The position numbers and the translations under genes are program-made. The notes below the pieces were generated by a model. The model had not been told where the DNA came from and searched no databases. It worked only from the letters and a program-made list of their open reading frames with translations. From Nitratireductor sp. ZSWI3 (GTDB lineage Bacteria > Pseudomonadota > Alphaproteobacteria > Rhizobiales > Rhizobiaceae), in assembly GCF_024655565.1 (NCBI RefSeq), contig NZ_JANKOF010000029.1, positions 1 through 47,598 on the forward strand: 47,598 nucleotides of DNA, written 5' to 3'. Shown here piece after piece: positions 35,376 to 43,826 of this stretch (the first letter of the stretch is position 1; the number at the start of each line of letters is the position of its first letter).

Positions 35376-36575
35376 CTATCCAATTTGCGTGTCTGCGCAG
35401 CCGTTCTGAAGTTTGCCCACGTAATCTGCCCACCATTGCATCATCCTGACCCGCTCTTCCCAGTGCTCCGCGCGGGCATAGGCGCGCCGGACGTCGTTGT
35501 TTTCGATATGGGCCAACTGTCGCTCAATCGCGTCTGGATGCCACTTGCCGCATTCGTTCAGCAAAGTTGACGCAGTTGCCCGGAAGCCGTGCGCCGTTGC
35601 CTCCTCCTTGCTATAGCCCATGCGACGCAGGGCAGCGTTGAGCGTATTGTCGGAAATTGGCCGGGAAGCCGATCGCACGCTTGGGAACAGCAGCGTTCCG
35701 GCACCGGAGATTTCTCTGAGCTCCTCCAGGACAGTGACAGCCTGCCTCGACAGGGGAACACGATGCGGTCGCCGCATTTTCGTTCGTGCTCCCGGGATAA
35801 TCCACATCGCCTTCTTGAGGTCGAACTCCTCCCACGCGGCGGCGCGCAACTCTCCCGGACGGGGAAACAGGAGGGCCATCAGCTTCAGGGCCGCACGCGT
35901 TACAAGCTGTCCGTCGAACGTGTCGATCGCCCGCAGCAAGGCGCCCAAGGCCTTCGGATCGGTGATCGCGGCACGCGGCGTGACCGTCGGTCTGATGAGT
36001 GCATCCCTCAGTGCGGATGTCGGGTCCATGTCGGCACGCGCGGTCGCGATCGCGTACCGAAAGACGCTGCCGATCGTCGACCGCAGTCGCCTCGCCGATT
36101 CGTACCGACCGCGTACCTCCACGCCCCGAAGGGCGGTAAGGATTGTCGCCGCATCGATCTCCCGTATGCACTTGTCGCCGATCGTCGGATAGGCGAAGTC
36201 GAGCAGCCACTTGACTTTGCTGATTGTTGCGTCGGCACGCCCCTCCTTCTTCAGTTTGTCGATATACTCCAGCGCGATCGAGCGAAAGGTGTCCTTTGCC
36301 GCGCCGACCTTGCGGGATTTGCGTTCCTGCGCGGGGTCGATGCCGGCCAGGAGCAGGCGCTTGGCGTCATCACGCGCCTGACGAGCCTCGGCGAGGGAAA
36401 TGAGAGGATAGCTGCCCAGCGCCAATAGCTTCTGCTTGCCGTCGAACCGGTATGCGAGGCGCCATAGCCGTGACCCGGTGGGCTGCACCCATAGCTGGAG
36501 TCCCCCGCCATCGGACAGCTTCCGGAGCTTGGAAGCGGGTCGGGCGTTTCGGCATTTCATGTCGGAGAGGGCCAT
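35376..36575 (-). CDS. Tyrosine recombinase (P4-type integrase, DUF4102 N-terminus), 399 aa
   Basis: The start MALSDMKCRNARPASKLRKLSDGGGL is the DUF4102 arm-binding domain of P4-like integrases. Catalytic residues are visible: arginine in FPRPGELRAAAW, HGFRATASTL (H-x-x-R), a second histidine in RQLAH, and the tyrosine in DVRRAYARAEHW. The start at 36575 is fixed by AGGAGG nine bases upstream; longer frames run through the tRNA-proximal region and are not plausible. It lies ~210 bases from tRNA-Phe, whose 3' end it should recognise for integration and excision. Confidence 0.93.
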   Translation of the reverse strand: MALSDMKCRNARPASKLRKLSDGGGLQLWVQPTGSRLWRLAYRFDGKQKLLALGSYPLISLAEARQARDDAKRLLLAGIDPAQERKSRKVGAAKDTFRSIALEYIDKLKKEGRADATISKVKWLLDFAYPTIGDKCIREIDAATILTALRGVEVRGRYESARRLRSTIGSVFRYAIATARADMDPTSALRDALIRPTVTPRAAITDPKALGALLRAIDTFDGQLVTRAALKLMALLFPRPGELRAAAWEEFDLKKAMWIIPGARTKMRRPHRVPLSRQAVTVLEELREISGAGTLLFPSVRSASRPISDNTLNAALRRMGYSKEEATAHGFRATASTLLNECGKWHPDAIERQLAHIENNDVRRAYARAEHWEERVRMMQWWADYVGKLQNGCADTQIG

Positions 36576-36788
36576 TTTCGGAACCTCCTGTTGGCTGGCC
36601 TCGATACCATCAGGATGCCAACTACCAACGGAAATACCACCCCTCCGCCTCGTTGGATCAAATCTGACCAAGCCTGCCGAAACACGCCTAAGCGCGCCGA
36701 ATGCGCTAGAAAAGAAAGAAAATTCAGATACTTGTTGAGATTTCTGCTTAGAAGCTTCGGCGAAAGGGAATGTCGGGAGAAGAGGGGA

Positions 36789-36805
36789 TGGTGCCCAGGG
36801 GCGGA
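36789..36805. other. Probable ICE attachment site (attL/attR) in the 3' end of tRNA-Phe
   Basis: The 3' end of the tRNA faces the integrase. In ICEMlSymR7A the attachment core is reported as the 3' end of phe-tRNA, about 17 bp. The limits given here follow that knowledge, since the partner copy is outside the window and no second copy was found inside it. Confidence 0.5.
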
Positions 36806-36864
36806 ATCGAACCACCGACACGCGGATTTTCAATCCGCTGCTCTACCAACTGAGCTACCTGGGC
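36789..36864 (-). tRNA. tRNA-Phe (anticodon GAA)
   Basis: The 76-base cloverleaf reads from 36864 to 36789 on the minus strand. The acceptor stem GCCCAGG pairs with CCTGGGC, the anticodon stem GCGGA with TCCGC around the loop TTGAAAA (anticodon GAA), and the T stem GGTGG with CCGCC. CCA is encoded. It marks the boundary between ICE and chromosome. Confidence 0.97.
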
Positions 36865-37016
36865 TTGCCATGGCCGCCGGCCGGATCGACCTGACCGGAG
36901 CAGCGCCGACGGGGTTGGTGCGCCGCCGGAAGCGCGTGGTTTATAGCACGAGATTTCCGGCTGGCAAGCGCCGCCCGGCGTTTTGTCGCGAGTTTTTTCA
37001 CGCCCGGGAAAACGCC

Positions 37017-37853
37017 TCACATGCGCCAGGAAAGAAGGCGCTTTTCGAGCTTGCCGATGAGCCAGGCGATGACGAGGCCGAGCACCGACAGCAGCGCCAC
37101 GCCGGCGATCAGCTGGTCGAGCGCGAAGAGCGCGCCGGCCATCAGGATATAGGCGCCGATGCCGAACTCGGCGCCGATCATCTCGGCCGCCACGAGCAGC
37201 ACGATGGCGATCGAGGCGGAGATGCGGAAGCCCGACAAGATCGCCGGCATGGCGCCTGGCACGATGATCTTACGCACGATCGACAGCCAGCCGAGGCCGA
37301 AGGATTGCCCCATGCGGATGAGCCCGCGATCGACATTGTCGACCCCGGCATAGGTGGCGATCACCGTCGGAAAGAAGGTGCCGAAGAGGATCGTCGCCAC
37401 CTTGGAGCCTTCGCCGATGCCGAACCAGATGATGAAGAGCGGCAGAAGCGCGATCTTCGGCACCGGGAAGAGCGCCGAGACGAGCGGCAGGAGGCCGGCG
37501 CGGGCCAGCGAGAACAGGCCGACGGCAAGGCCGACCGCAATGCCGAGAAGGCTGCCGAGCGTCCAGCCGAGGGCGAGGCGGTAGAGGCTCGCGCCGAGAT
37601 GCTTCCACAACATGCCGGTCTTGAAGAGATCGGCAAGGGCGGCAAAGGCGGCGGACGGGGCGGGCAGGGCGATCGGGCTGATGAAGCCGGAGCGCGAGCC
37701 GAGCTCCCAAAGGGCGAGGATGGCCAGGAAGACGACCGGCGCCACCGGGCCGAGCGGCCGGTGGACGAAGCCTCCGCCGCGGAACGGCACCGGCCGCTGC
37801 CCGGCATCGTCGGGCGTGTTTGCCGTATCGCGCGCCGCCGCCTCATGCGACAT
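37017..37853 (-). CDS. ABC transporter permease (nitrate/sulfonate/taurine family), 278 aa
   Basis: This is an integral membrane protein with about six helices and the permease loop (VATILFGTFFPTVIATYAGVDNVDRGLIRMGQSFGLGW...) typical of SsuC/TauC-type importers. The start at 37853 gives MSHEAAARDTANTPDD and overlaps the ATPase stop by 11 bases; the longer frame adds a low-complexity N-terminus with no support. It is the last gene of a three-gene importer. The substrate is not evident; the family takes up small organic anions, thiamine precursors and similar compounds. Confidence 0.88.
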   Translation of the reverse strand: MSHEAAARDTANTPDDAGQRPVPFRGGGFVHRPLGPVAPVVFLAILALWELGSRSGFISPIALPAPSAAFAALADLFKTGMLWKHLGASLYRLALGWTLGSLLGIAVGLAVGLFSLARAGLLPLVSALFPVPKIALLPLFIIWFGIGEGSKVATILFGTFFPTVIATYAGVDNVDRGLIRMGQSFGLGWLSIVRKIIVPGAMPAILSGFRISASIAIVLLVAAEMIGAEFGIGAYILMAGALFALDQLIAGVALLSVLGLVIAWLIGKLEKRLLSWRM

Positions 37854-38613
37854 CGGAGATCTCCCGATCGGCTTCGCGCGCTTCCTCGCGCATGATGTCC
37901 CAGACCCGCCTTTGCAGAAGCTCCAGCTCCGCCAGCCGGTCGACCCGCTCGGCAAGCGGCATATCGATCTCGACCACGTCGCGGATGCGGCCCGGCCGGC
38001 GCGACAGGACGATGATGCGGCGGCCGAGCCGGACCGCCTCGTTGAGATTGTGCGTCACATAGCAGGCGGAAAAGCGCTCACGGCTCCACAGCGCCACCAG
38101 ATCGTCCATCAGCAGTTCGCGCGTCTGGCTGTCGAGTGCCGACAGCGGCTCGTCCATCAGGAGGATGGCCGGCTTGACGGCCAGCGCCCTGGCGATCGCC
38201 ACGCGCTGCTTCATGCCGCCCGAGAGCTGGCGCGGCAGCGCCCTGGCGAAATCGGACAGATTGGTACGGGAAAGCACGTCGGCGATGATCGCCGCACGCT
38301 CGGATGCGGCGATGCCGTGGTCTTCCAGAACGAGGCTCACATTGCCCTCCACCGTGCGCCAGGGCAGCAGCGCGAAATCCTGGAAGATGTAGGTGAGAGG
38401 GTTGAGCGACCCTTCGGGCGCGGCGCCCGAGAGCAGGGCCGCCCCGCCGTCGGGCTTCTCCAGCCCGCCGGCGATGCGCAGCAGGGTGGACTTGCCGCAC
38501 CCGGAAGGGCCGACGATGCAGACGATTTCGCCGTCGTCCACCGTCAGCGAAACCCCGTCGAGGACGGTGGTGCCGCCGTAGCGGTGGCTGATGTCGTGGA
38601 GCGTGAGCTGCAT
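37843..38613 (-). CDS. ABC transporter ATP-binding protein (SsuB/TauB type), 256 aa
   Basis: Walker A GPSGCGKST (residues ~35-43), Q-loop YIFQDFALLPW, signature LSGGMKQR, Walker B ILLMDEPLSALD and the switch histidine YVTHNLNEAV are all present. It energises the adjacent permease, with which it is translationally coupled. Length and motifs are standard. Confidence 0.93.
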   Translation of the reverse strand: MQLTLHDISHRYGGTTVLDGVSLTVDDGEIVCIVGPSGCGKSTLLRIAGGLEKPDGGAALLSGAAPEGSLNPLTYIFQDFALLPWRTVEGNVSLVLEDHGIAASERAAIIADVLSRTNLSDFARALPRQLSGGMKQRVAIARALAVKPAILLMDEPLSALDSQTRELLMDDLVALWSRERFSACYVTHNLNEAVRLGRRIIVLSRRPGRIRDVVEIDMPLAERVDRLAELELLQRRVWDIMREEAREADREISDVA

Positions 38614-38661
38614 CGATCGGCAATCCGCCGCGCCTGCGCCGGCGCGGCCCGTCTTGTTCGG

Positions 38662-39678
38662 TCAGCGCGTCTCGACGAAGCTGGCGTCGACCAGCTTGTC
38701 CATCGTCGCGGTCGCCGGCGCCAGGCTCTCCGACTTGAACCATTCGAGCTGATCCTCGACGCTGGCGAGGCTGAGCGCGGCGTTCTCGTTGATGCGCATG
38801 GCGCCCGCCCGGATGCGCGGGTCGGCCTTCTCGAGCGGCTGATCGGAATAGACGTATTTGTGGATCATCGCCACGATGGCGGCCGTCTCTTCCTCGCTCA
38901 TCGTCTTGTCGACCAGCGCCGCGTTGTAATCGGCGATGCCCTTCGACAGGCCCGCCAGGAAGCGCTTGACGAGCTGCGGCTTTTCCTCCGTGTTCTTCGT
39001 CGAGGTGAAGACGGTGGTGACCTGGTAATTGTCGATATAGTCGGAGATCTTGCCGATCTCGATCACCTCGGGGCCCTTGGTCAGGCCATCGGCGATGTTC
39101 GGCACGATCGACCAGGCGTCGATCTGCCCGCTCTTCAGCGAAGCGATCACGGCCGGCACCTTCTGCAACGGCTTCACATGGATCTCGGACCGGGCAAAGC
39201 CTTCCTTGTCGGCGATCTTGTGGGCCATGTAGTGGAAGGAGGAGCCGGTGGTGGTGATGCCGAAGCTGCGGCCCTTCAGGGCGGCCGGCGCGGTGACGCC
39301 GTCATCGTGGGCGGCCTTGGAAACCAGGATCTTCTGGCCCTCGATCTCCGGCGTCTCCTGCAGCGCGCCGCCGATCACCTTCACCACGCCCTTGTCGGCC
39401 AGGCTGATCAGGCCGCCGGAGATCGCGGTCATGCCGAAATCCACGTCGCCCGAGGCGATCGCCACGGCCATGGGCTGCGCCGCCTGGAAGGAAACGAACT
39501 CGACCTCCAGATCCTGCTCGGAGAAATAGCCTTTCGCCTCGGCGATGATGCTCGGCGAATGCGAGGCGAGGGACAGAATGCCGACATGGATCTTGTCGGC
39601 CGCGTAAGCGTTGGCTGCAATTGCCGTCGCGCCGGCAAACACCAGCGCGCCAAAGGTCCTGCGTGAAAAGGTATGCAT
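38662..39678 (-). CDS. ABC transporter substrate-binding protein (NMT1/SsuA-like) with Tat signal, 338 aa
   Basis: The N-terminus has a twin-arginine signal (SRRTFGALVFAG) with cleavage expected after ANAYA, so it is exported to the periplasm. The mature part has the NMT1/THI5-like fold pattern (LASHSPSIIAEAKGYFSEQDLEVEFV, SGDVDFGMTAISG). It leads the importer operon in front of the ATPase and permease genes. The indolepyruvate oxidoreductase gene lies directly upstream on the same strand, so the ligand could be an aromatic or keto acid, but this is inference from position only. Confidence 0.88.
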   Translation of the reverse strand: MHTFSRRTFGALVFAGATAIAANAYAADKIHVGILSLASHSPSIIAEAKGYFSEQDLEVEFVSFQAAQPMAVAIASGDVDFGMTAISGGLISLADKGVVKVIGGALQETPEIEGQKILVSKAAHDDGVTAPAALKGRSFGITTTGSSFHYMAHKIADKEGFARSEIHVKPLQKVPAVIASLKSGQIDAWSIVPNIADGLTKGPEVIEIGKISDYIDNYQVTTVFTSTKNTEEKPQLVKRFLAGLSKGIADYNAALVDKTMSEEETAAIVAMIHKYVYSDQPLEKADPRIRAGAMRINENAALSLASVEDQLEWFKSESLAPATATMDKLVDASFVETR

Positions 39679-39760
39679 TTAATACTCCTTGTAATCTCCT
39701 ACCCGGGAGGCTCTTCGCACAGAGGCGGGGCCGGGAGCAAGCGAAACCGGGCGCCGGCCG

Positions 39761-42700
39761 TCAGCGGAGCTGAGCGTCCATCGCCGTCCGGACGCGCCTT
39801 GCGGCCTCCTCCTTGACGGGGCCGTAGCCGCGGATCTGCATCGGCAGCGCCAGCGTCTCGGCGAGCGCTGCCGCATTATCGGCGCCGAGCTTCTCAAGGG
39901 CCGTGTCCACGCAGGCTTCGTACCAGCCGATCAGCTCACGCTCCATGCGCCGCTCGGCCGTGCGACCGAACGGGTCGAAGGGCGTTCCGCGCAGGCGCTT
40001 CAGGCGCGCGAGCAGGCGCATGGGCAGCCGCACCCAGGGCCCGAAGGCGCGCTTCAGGGGGCGGCCGCGCGCATCCGTGCCGGCGGCGAGGAAGGGCGGG
40101 GCGAGATGATGGACGATGCGGTAATCGCCCTCGAAGTCGCGCGCCAGGCGCTCGGCGAAGCCCGTCTCCATGTGCAGCCGCGCCACCTCGTATTCGTCCT
40201 TGTAGGCCATGAGCTTGAAAAGCGAGCGGGCGACCGCCTCGGTCACCGCCGTCCCGCCCAGCGGCTGTTCGGCGGCGCGCACGCGCTCGACCAGCCGGCG
40301 GTAACGGGCGGCATAGGCGGCGTCCTGGTAGTCGACGAGGAAGGCCTCGCGGCGGCTGACGATCTCGTCGAGCGTCCTGCCGGTCTGCGGCTTCTCGCCG
40401 GTGAACGCGTCGAGCGCTTCGGGCCTGGCGGCGGCGAGGCGGCCGATCAGCAGGGCACGGTGGTTCCGCTCCACCGCCACGCCGTTCAGCACGATCGCCT
40501 GGCTGAGCGCGTTGAGCGAGACCGGCACCAGCCCTTTCTGGAAGGCGAAGCCGAGCATCATGACATTGGCGAAGACCGTGTCGCCCATCAGCTTCTCCGA
40601 AAGCCGGTTGGCGTCGACGGCGGCGAGGCTGTCGGCGCCCGTGACGTCCTCGAGCCTCGCCAGCCGCTCGGCCACCCTAAGGCTCGCATCGCGCTTGCGG
40701 ACGATGTCGCCGGTCGGCATCTCGGCGAGGTTGACGGCGGCGCGCATGCCGGGCCGGTAGCTTGACGATGCCTTCGGCGAGGAGGAGACGACGATGTCGC
40801 AACCGATCAGCGCGTCGGCCGCCGTCCGGTCGATGCGCACCTGGTGGATGGCCGAGGGCTTCGCGGCGAGGCGGACATAGGATAGAACGGGGCCGAATTT
40901 CTGCGCGAAGCCCGTGAAGTCGAGCACGCTGGCGCCCTTGCCCTCCAGATGCGCGGCCATGGTGACGAGCGCGCCGACGGTGACGACACCGGTGCCGCCG
41001 ACGCCGGTGATCAGAAGGTCATAGGGCGTATCGAGCGCCGGCAAGGCGGGCTCGGGCAGGCCGGCGGCGAGCCGCGTCAGGTCGATCTCCGTGCCGGTGC
41101 GCTTCTTCCGCGCCGCACCCTCGACGGTGACGAAGCTCGGGCAGAAGCCGTTGAGGCAGGAGAAATCCTTGTTGCAGGAGGACTGGTTGATCTTTCGCTT
41201 GGTGCCGAACTCGGTCTCCAGCGGTTCGACCGACAGGCAGTTCGATTCCACCGAGCAGTCGCCGCAGCCCTCGCAGACCAGTTCGTTGACGACGACGAAG
41301 CGCTGCGGATCCTCCATTTGGCCGCGTTTGCGCCGGCGGCGCTTTTCGGTGGCGCAGGTCTGCTCGTAGATGAGAACGGAGACGCCCTTGACCTGGCGCA
41401 GCTCGCGCTGCACGGCATCGAGCGCGCGCCGGTGGTGGATGGTGGTGCCGGCGGGAAAATCGCCGGCGTCGAATTTTTCCGGATGGTCGGAGACCAGCGC
41501 GATGCGCTCGACGCCCTCGGCGCGCGAGGTCTGCGCGATGCCTTGCACGCTCACCGGTCCGTCGACGGGCTGGCCGCCCGTCATGGCGACGGCGTCGTTG
41601 TAGAGGATCTTGAAGGTCATGTTGGCCTTGGCGGCGATCGCCTGGCGAACGGCCATCGAACCCGAATGGTACCAGGTGCCCTCGCCGAGATTCTGGAACA
41701 CGTGGTTCCTGCCGGTGAACAGCGAGGAGGCCGCCCAGTTGACCCCTTCGCCGCCCATCTGGATGAGCGACGTCGTCTCGCGGTCCATCCATGTCGCCAT
41801 GAAATGGCAGCCGATGCCCGCCAGCGCCTGCGACCCCTCGGGCACCCTGGTTGAGGTGTTGTGCGGGCAGCCGGAGCAGAAATAGGGGGTGCGGGTGGCG
41901 CCTTCGACCTGCAGCGTGATCGAAGGCTGCGCCAGGATCCTTTCCGCCCTGGCCACGAGGCCGAGGCCGGGGAAGATGCCCTCCAGCCGCCGCGCGACGA
42001 TGGGCACGAGCAGGCGCGGCGACAGTTCCCCGGTCCACGGGACCAGGCGCTCGCCGGTTTCGTCGCGCTTGCCCACCATGGCGTGCGGCTTGTGGCCCGG
42101 CCAGTCGTAGAAATATTCCTTGAACTGGCTTTCGATGATGCCGCGCTTCTCCTCGACCACGAGGACCTCTTCCTTATCCTTCACGAAGTCGAGCGCCGAG
42201 CGGCGGGCGAGCGGCCAGACCATGCCGATCTTGTAGATGTCGATGCCGAGCTTGCGGCACTCGGCTTCACCGATACCCAGAAGCCGCAGCGCTTCCATCA
42301 GGTCGAGATGCGCCTTGCCGGTGGTGACGATGCCGAAGCGCGCGTGGCGGACATCGTAGATATGGCGGTCGATCGGATTGGCCTCGGCGAAGGCGAAGAC
42401 GGCATGCTTCTTCGCCTCCATGCGCTCCTCGATCTGCGGGCCGGGCAGGTCCGGCCAGCGGTAGTGCAGTCCGCCGGGTGGCGGTGTGAAATCCGGCGTC
42501 TTGAAGAGGCGGGGGGCGGGCAGGTCGAAGGAGGCGGCGGATTCGACGGTCTCCGAGATCGCCTTGAAGCCGACCCACATGCCGGAAAAGCGCGACAGGG
42601 CGTATCCGTATTCTGCGAATTCGAGATACTCGCCGACGCAGGCCGGGTTCAGCGTCGGCATGAACCACGCCATGAAGGCGACGTCGGATTGATGCGGCAT

Positions 42701-43183
42701 CGAGGAGGAGACGCAGCCATGGTCGTCGCCGGCCACCACCAGCACGCCGCCATGCGGCGAGGAGCCATAGGCGTTGCCGTGCTTCAGTGCGTCGCCGGAA
42801 CGATCGACGCCGGGGCCCTTGCCGTACCACAGGCCGAACACGCCCTCGACCTCGCGCTTCGGATTGGTCTCCACCTGCTGGCTGCCGAGCACGGCGGTGG
42901 CGGCGAGGTCCTCGTTGACGGCGGGCAGGAACTCGATGCGCTTCTCTGCAAGATGCTTCTCGGCCTTCCACAGCTCGAGATCGAGGCTGCCGAGCGGCGA
43001 GCCGCGATAGCCGGAGATGAAGCCGGCCGTGTTCAAGCCGGCCGCACGGTCGCGGCGCGCTTGGTCGAGCACGGCGCGCACCAGCGCCTGCGTGCCGGTC
43101 ATGAAAACCCGGCCCTTTTCCTGGGTATAGCGATCCTCGAGCCGGTATTGCGCGAGATCACCAGCCTTGTGATGCACGGTCAT
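39761..43183 (-). CDS. Fused indolepyruvate ferredoxin oxidoreductase (alpha + gamma), 1140 aa
   Basis: This is a thiamine-diphosphate and iron-sulfur enzyme that oxidatively decarboxylates aryl-pyruvates to acyl-CoA and reduces ferredoxin. The N-terminal half is the pyruvate-ferredoxin-like domain; CSGCPHNTSTRVPEGSQ lies in the TPP-binding part; a cysteine cluster CEGCGDCSVESNC (about residue 640) precedes the C-terminal gamma-type domain (GVGGTGVVTVGALV). The start at 43183 is supported by GGAGGAG upstream and by the usual MTVHHKAGDLAQY... N-terminus; the longer frame reaches into the divergent promoter. Fused forms are common in Proteobacteria. It probably degrades aromatic amino-acid-derived keto acids. 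Confidence 0.9.
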   Translation of the reverse strand: MTVHHKAGDLAQYRLEDRYTQEKGRVFMTGTQALVRAVLDQARRDRAAGLNTAGFISGYRGSPLGSLDLELWKAEKHLAEKRIEFLPAVNEDLAATAVLGSQQVETNPKREVEGVFGLWYGKGPGVDRSGDALKHGNAYGSSPHGGVLVVAGDDHGCVSSSMPHQSDVAFMAWFMPTLNPACVGEYLEFAEYGYALSRFSGMWVGFKAISETVESAASFDLPAPRLFKTPDFTPPPGGLHYRWPDLPGPQIEERMEAKKHAVFAFAEANPIDRHIYDVRHARFGIVTTGKAHLDLMEALRLLGIGEAECRKLGIDIYKIGMVWPLARRSALDFVKDKEEVLVVEEKRGIIESQFKEYFYDWPGHKPHAMVGKRDETGERLVPWTGELSPRLLVPIVARRLEGIFPGLGLVARAERILAQPSITLQVEGATRTPYFCSGCPHNTSTRVPEGSQALAGIGCHFMATWMDRETTSLIQMGGEGVNWAASSLFTGRNHVFQNLGEGTWYHSGSMAVRQAIAAKANMTFKILYNDAVAMTGGQPVDGPVSVQGIAQTSRAEGVERIALVSDHPEKFDAGDFPAGTTIHHRRALDAVQRELRQVKGVSVLIYEQTCATEKRRRRKRGQMEDPQRFVVVNELVCEGCGDCSVESNCLSVEPLETEFGTKRKINQSSCNKDFSCLNGFCPSFVTVEGAARKKRTGTEIDLTRLAAGLPEPALPALDTPYDLLITGVGGTGVVTVGALVTMAAHLEGKGASVLDFTGFAQKFGPVLSYVRLAAKPSAIHQVRIDRTAADALIGCDIVVSSSPKASSSYRPGMRAAVNLAEMPTGDIVRKRDASLRVAERLARLEDVTGADSLAAVDANRLSEKLMGDTVFANVMMLGFAFQKGLVPVSLNALSQAIVLNGVAVERNHRALLIGRLAAARPEALDAFTGEKPQTGRTLDEIVSRREAFLVDYQDAAYAARYRRLVERVRAAEQPLGGTAVTEAVARSLFKLMAYKDEYEVARLHMETGFAERLARDFEGDYRIVHHLAPPFLAAGTDARGRPLKRAFGPWVRLPMRLLARLKRLRGTPFDPFGRTAERRMERELIGWYEACVDTALEKLGADNAAALAETLALPMQIRGYGPVKEEAARRVRTAMDAQLR

Positions 43184-43198
43184 GCGGCTCCTCCACAT

Positions 43199-43223
43199 CC
43201 GGTTTGGAACAATTCTAAACCGG
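43199..43223. promoter_or_regulatory. 25-bp palindrome, probable operator of the divergent Lrp/AsnC regulator
   Basis: The arms CCGGTTT (43199-43205) and AAACCGG (43217-43223) are perfect, and inside them GAA-CAA-TTC continues the symmetry with a single mismatched pair. It lies 16 bases upstream of the oxidoreductase ATG. Two further TGGAATT-containing sites occur at ~43230 and ~43262, as expected for a regulator that binds several phased sites. Confidence 0.6.
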
Positions 43224-43254
43224 AATGGATGGAATTTTGTGCCGTACTTGGCGA

Positions 43255-43260
43255 TATAAT
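43255..43260 (+). promoter_or_regulatory. TATAAT -10 box of the Lrp/AsnC gene
   Basis: A perfect TATAAT lies 71 bases upstream of the chosen start of the regulator gene. No matching -35 hexamer was found at 16-18 bases, so it may depend on an activator or act as an extended -10. Confidence 0.4.
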
Positions 43261-43325
43261 ATGGAATTCTGGTAGAACTTACCAATATGATGGGCAATTA
43301 TGAAAAACTTCGAGGAATTAAGAAT

Positions 43326-43805
43326 ATGTCCGACAGGCTGAGCGACCAGGACCGTCGTCTGCTAGACGCGCTGCAGGAGAACGGCCGGCTGTCGAACCAG
43401 GAACTGGCCGAGCGTGCCGGCATGTCCACCTCCGCCTGCTGGCGGCGTGTGAAGGCGCTGGAGGAAAGCGGGCTGATCGCCCAATACGCGGCGCTCATCG
43501 ACGTGGAGAAGGCGGGGCTCGGCTTCCAGGCCATCGTGCATGTGACGCTGACTCGCCACGATCACCGGCATGTCGACACGTTCATTGCCGAGATCAGGCG
43601 GCGGCGCGAGGTGCTCGACTGCTATTCGACGACGGGCGAGGCGGACTATCACCTGCGCGTCGTGTGCCGGGACCTGGCCGCCTACAACCGGTTCCTGGAA
43701 GGGTTCCTGTTCCGTTTGCCGGGCATCGCCAATGTGCGCACCAATCTGGTGCTGAAGGACATCAAGAAGCACAGCCCGGTGCCGGTCGAGGCGGCGCCCG
43801 GTTGA
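43326..43805 (+). CDS. Lrp/AsnC-family transcriptional regulator, 159 aa
   Basis: An N-terminal winged helix (LSDQDRRLLDALQENGRLSNQELAERAGMSTSACWRRVKALEESGLI) is followed by a ligand-sensing ACT-like domain with DCYSTTGEADYHLRVV. The start at 43326 gives MSDRLSDQDRR, the usual Lrp N-terminus; an earlier in-frame ATG at 43287 is possible. It is divergent from the oxidoreductase gene and very probably controls it in response to an amino acid or keto acid. Confidence 0.9.
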   Translation: MSDRLSDQDRRLLDALQENGRLSNQELAERAGMSTSACWRRVKALEESGLIAQYAALIDVEKAGLGFQAIVHVTLTRHDHRHVDTFIAEIRRRREVLDCYSTTGEADYHLRVVCRDLAAYNRFLEGFLFRLPGIANVRTNLVLKDIKKHSPVPVEAAPG

Positions 43806-43826
43806 CCGGCGGTCAGGCGGCGGCGC

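Larger units (their letters stand above)
1..36788. mobile_element. Right-hand part of an integrative and conjugative element (ICE); other end outside the window
   Basis: The segment has a relaxase, a coupling protein, a nearly complete P-type Trb mating-pair-formation set and a tyrosine integrase that sits directly beside tRNA-Phe. The 3' end of the tRNA points into the element, as expected when an integrase uses the tRNA end as attB. Established knowledge: ICEMlSym of Mesorhizobium loti R7A integrates in a phe-tRNA gene and uses RlxS, TraG and Trb proteins. Two defence cargo blocks interrupt the core, at 2429-18643 and 30843-34977. The excisionase, the replication or partition genes and the second attachment site are not in the window, so the full length cannot be given. 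Confidence 0.85.

Noticed and set aside
36576-36833. Integrase extension into the tRNA-proximal region.
   Set aside because: It lacks similarity to integrase N-termini; AGGAGG and MALSDMKCRNARP mark the start at 36575.
37612-39666. Long plus-strand frame opposite the ABC importer genes.
   Set aside because: It mirrors well-defined ABC transporter genes; only the minus strand carries motifs.
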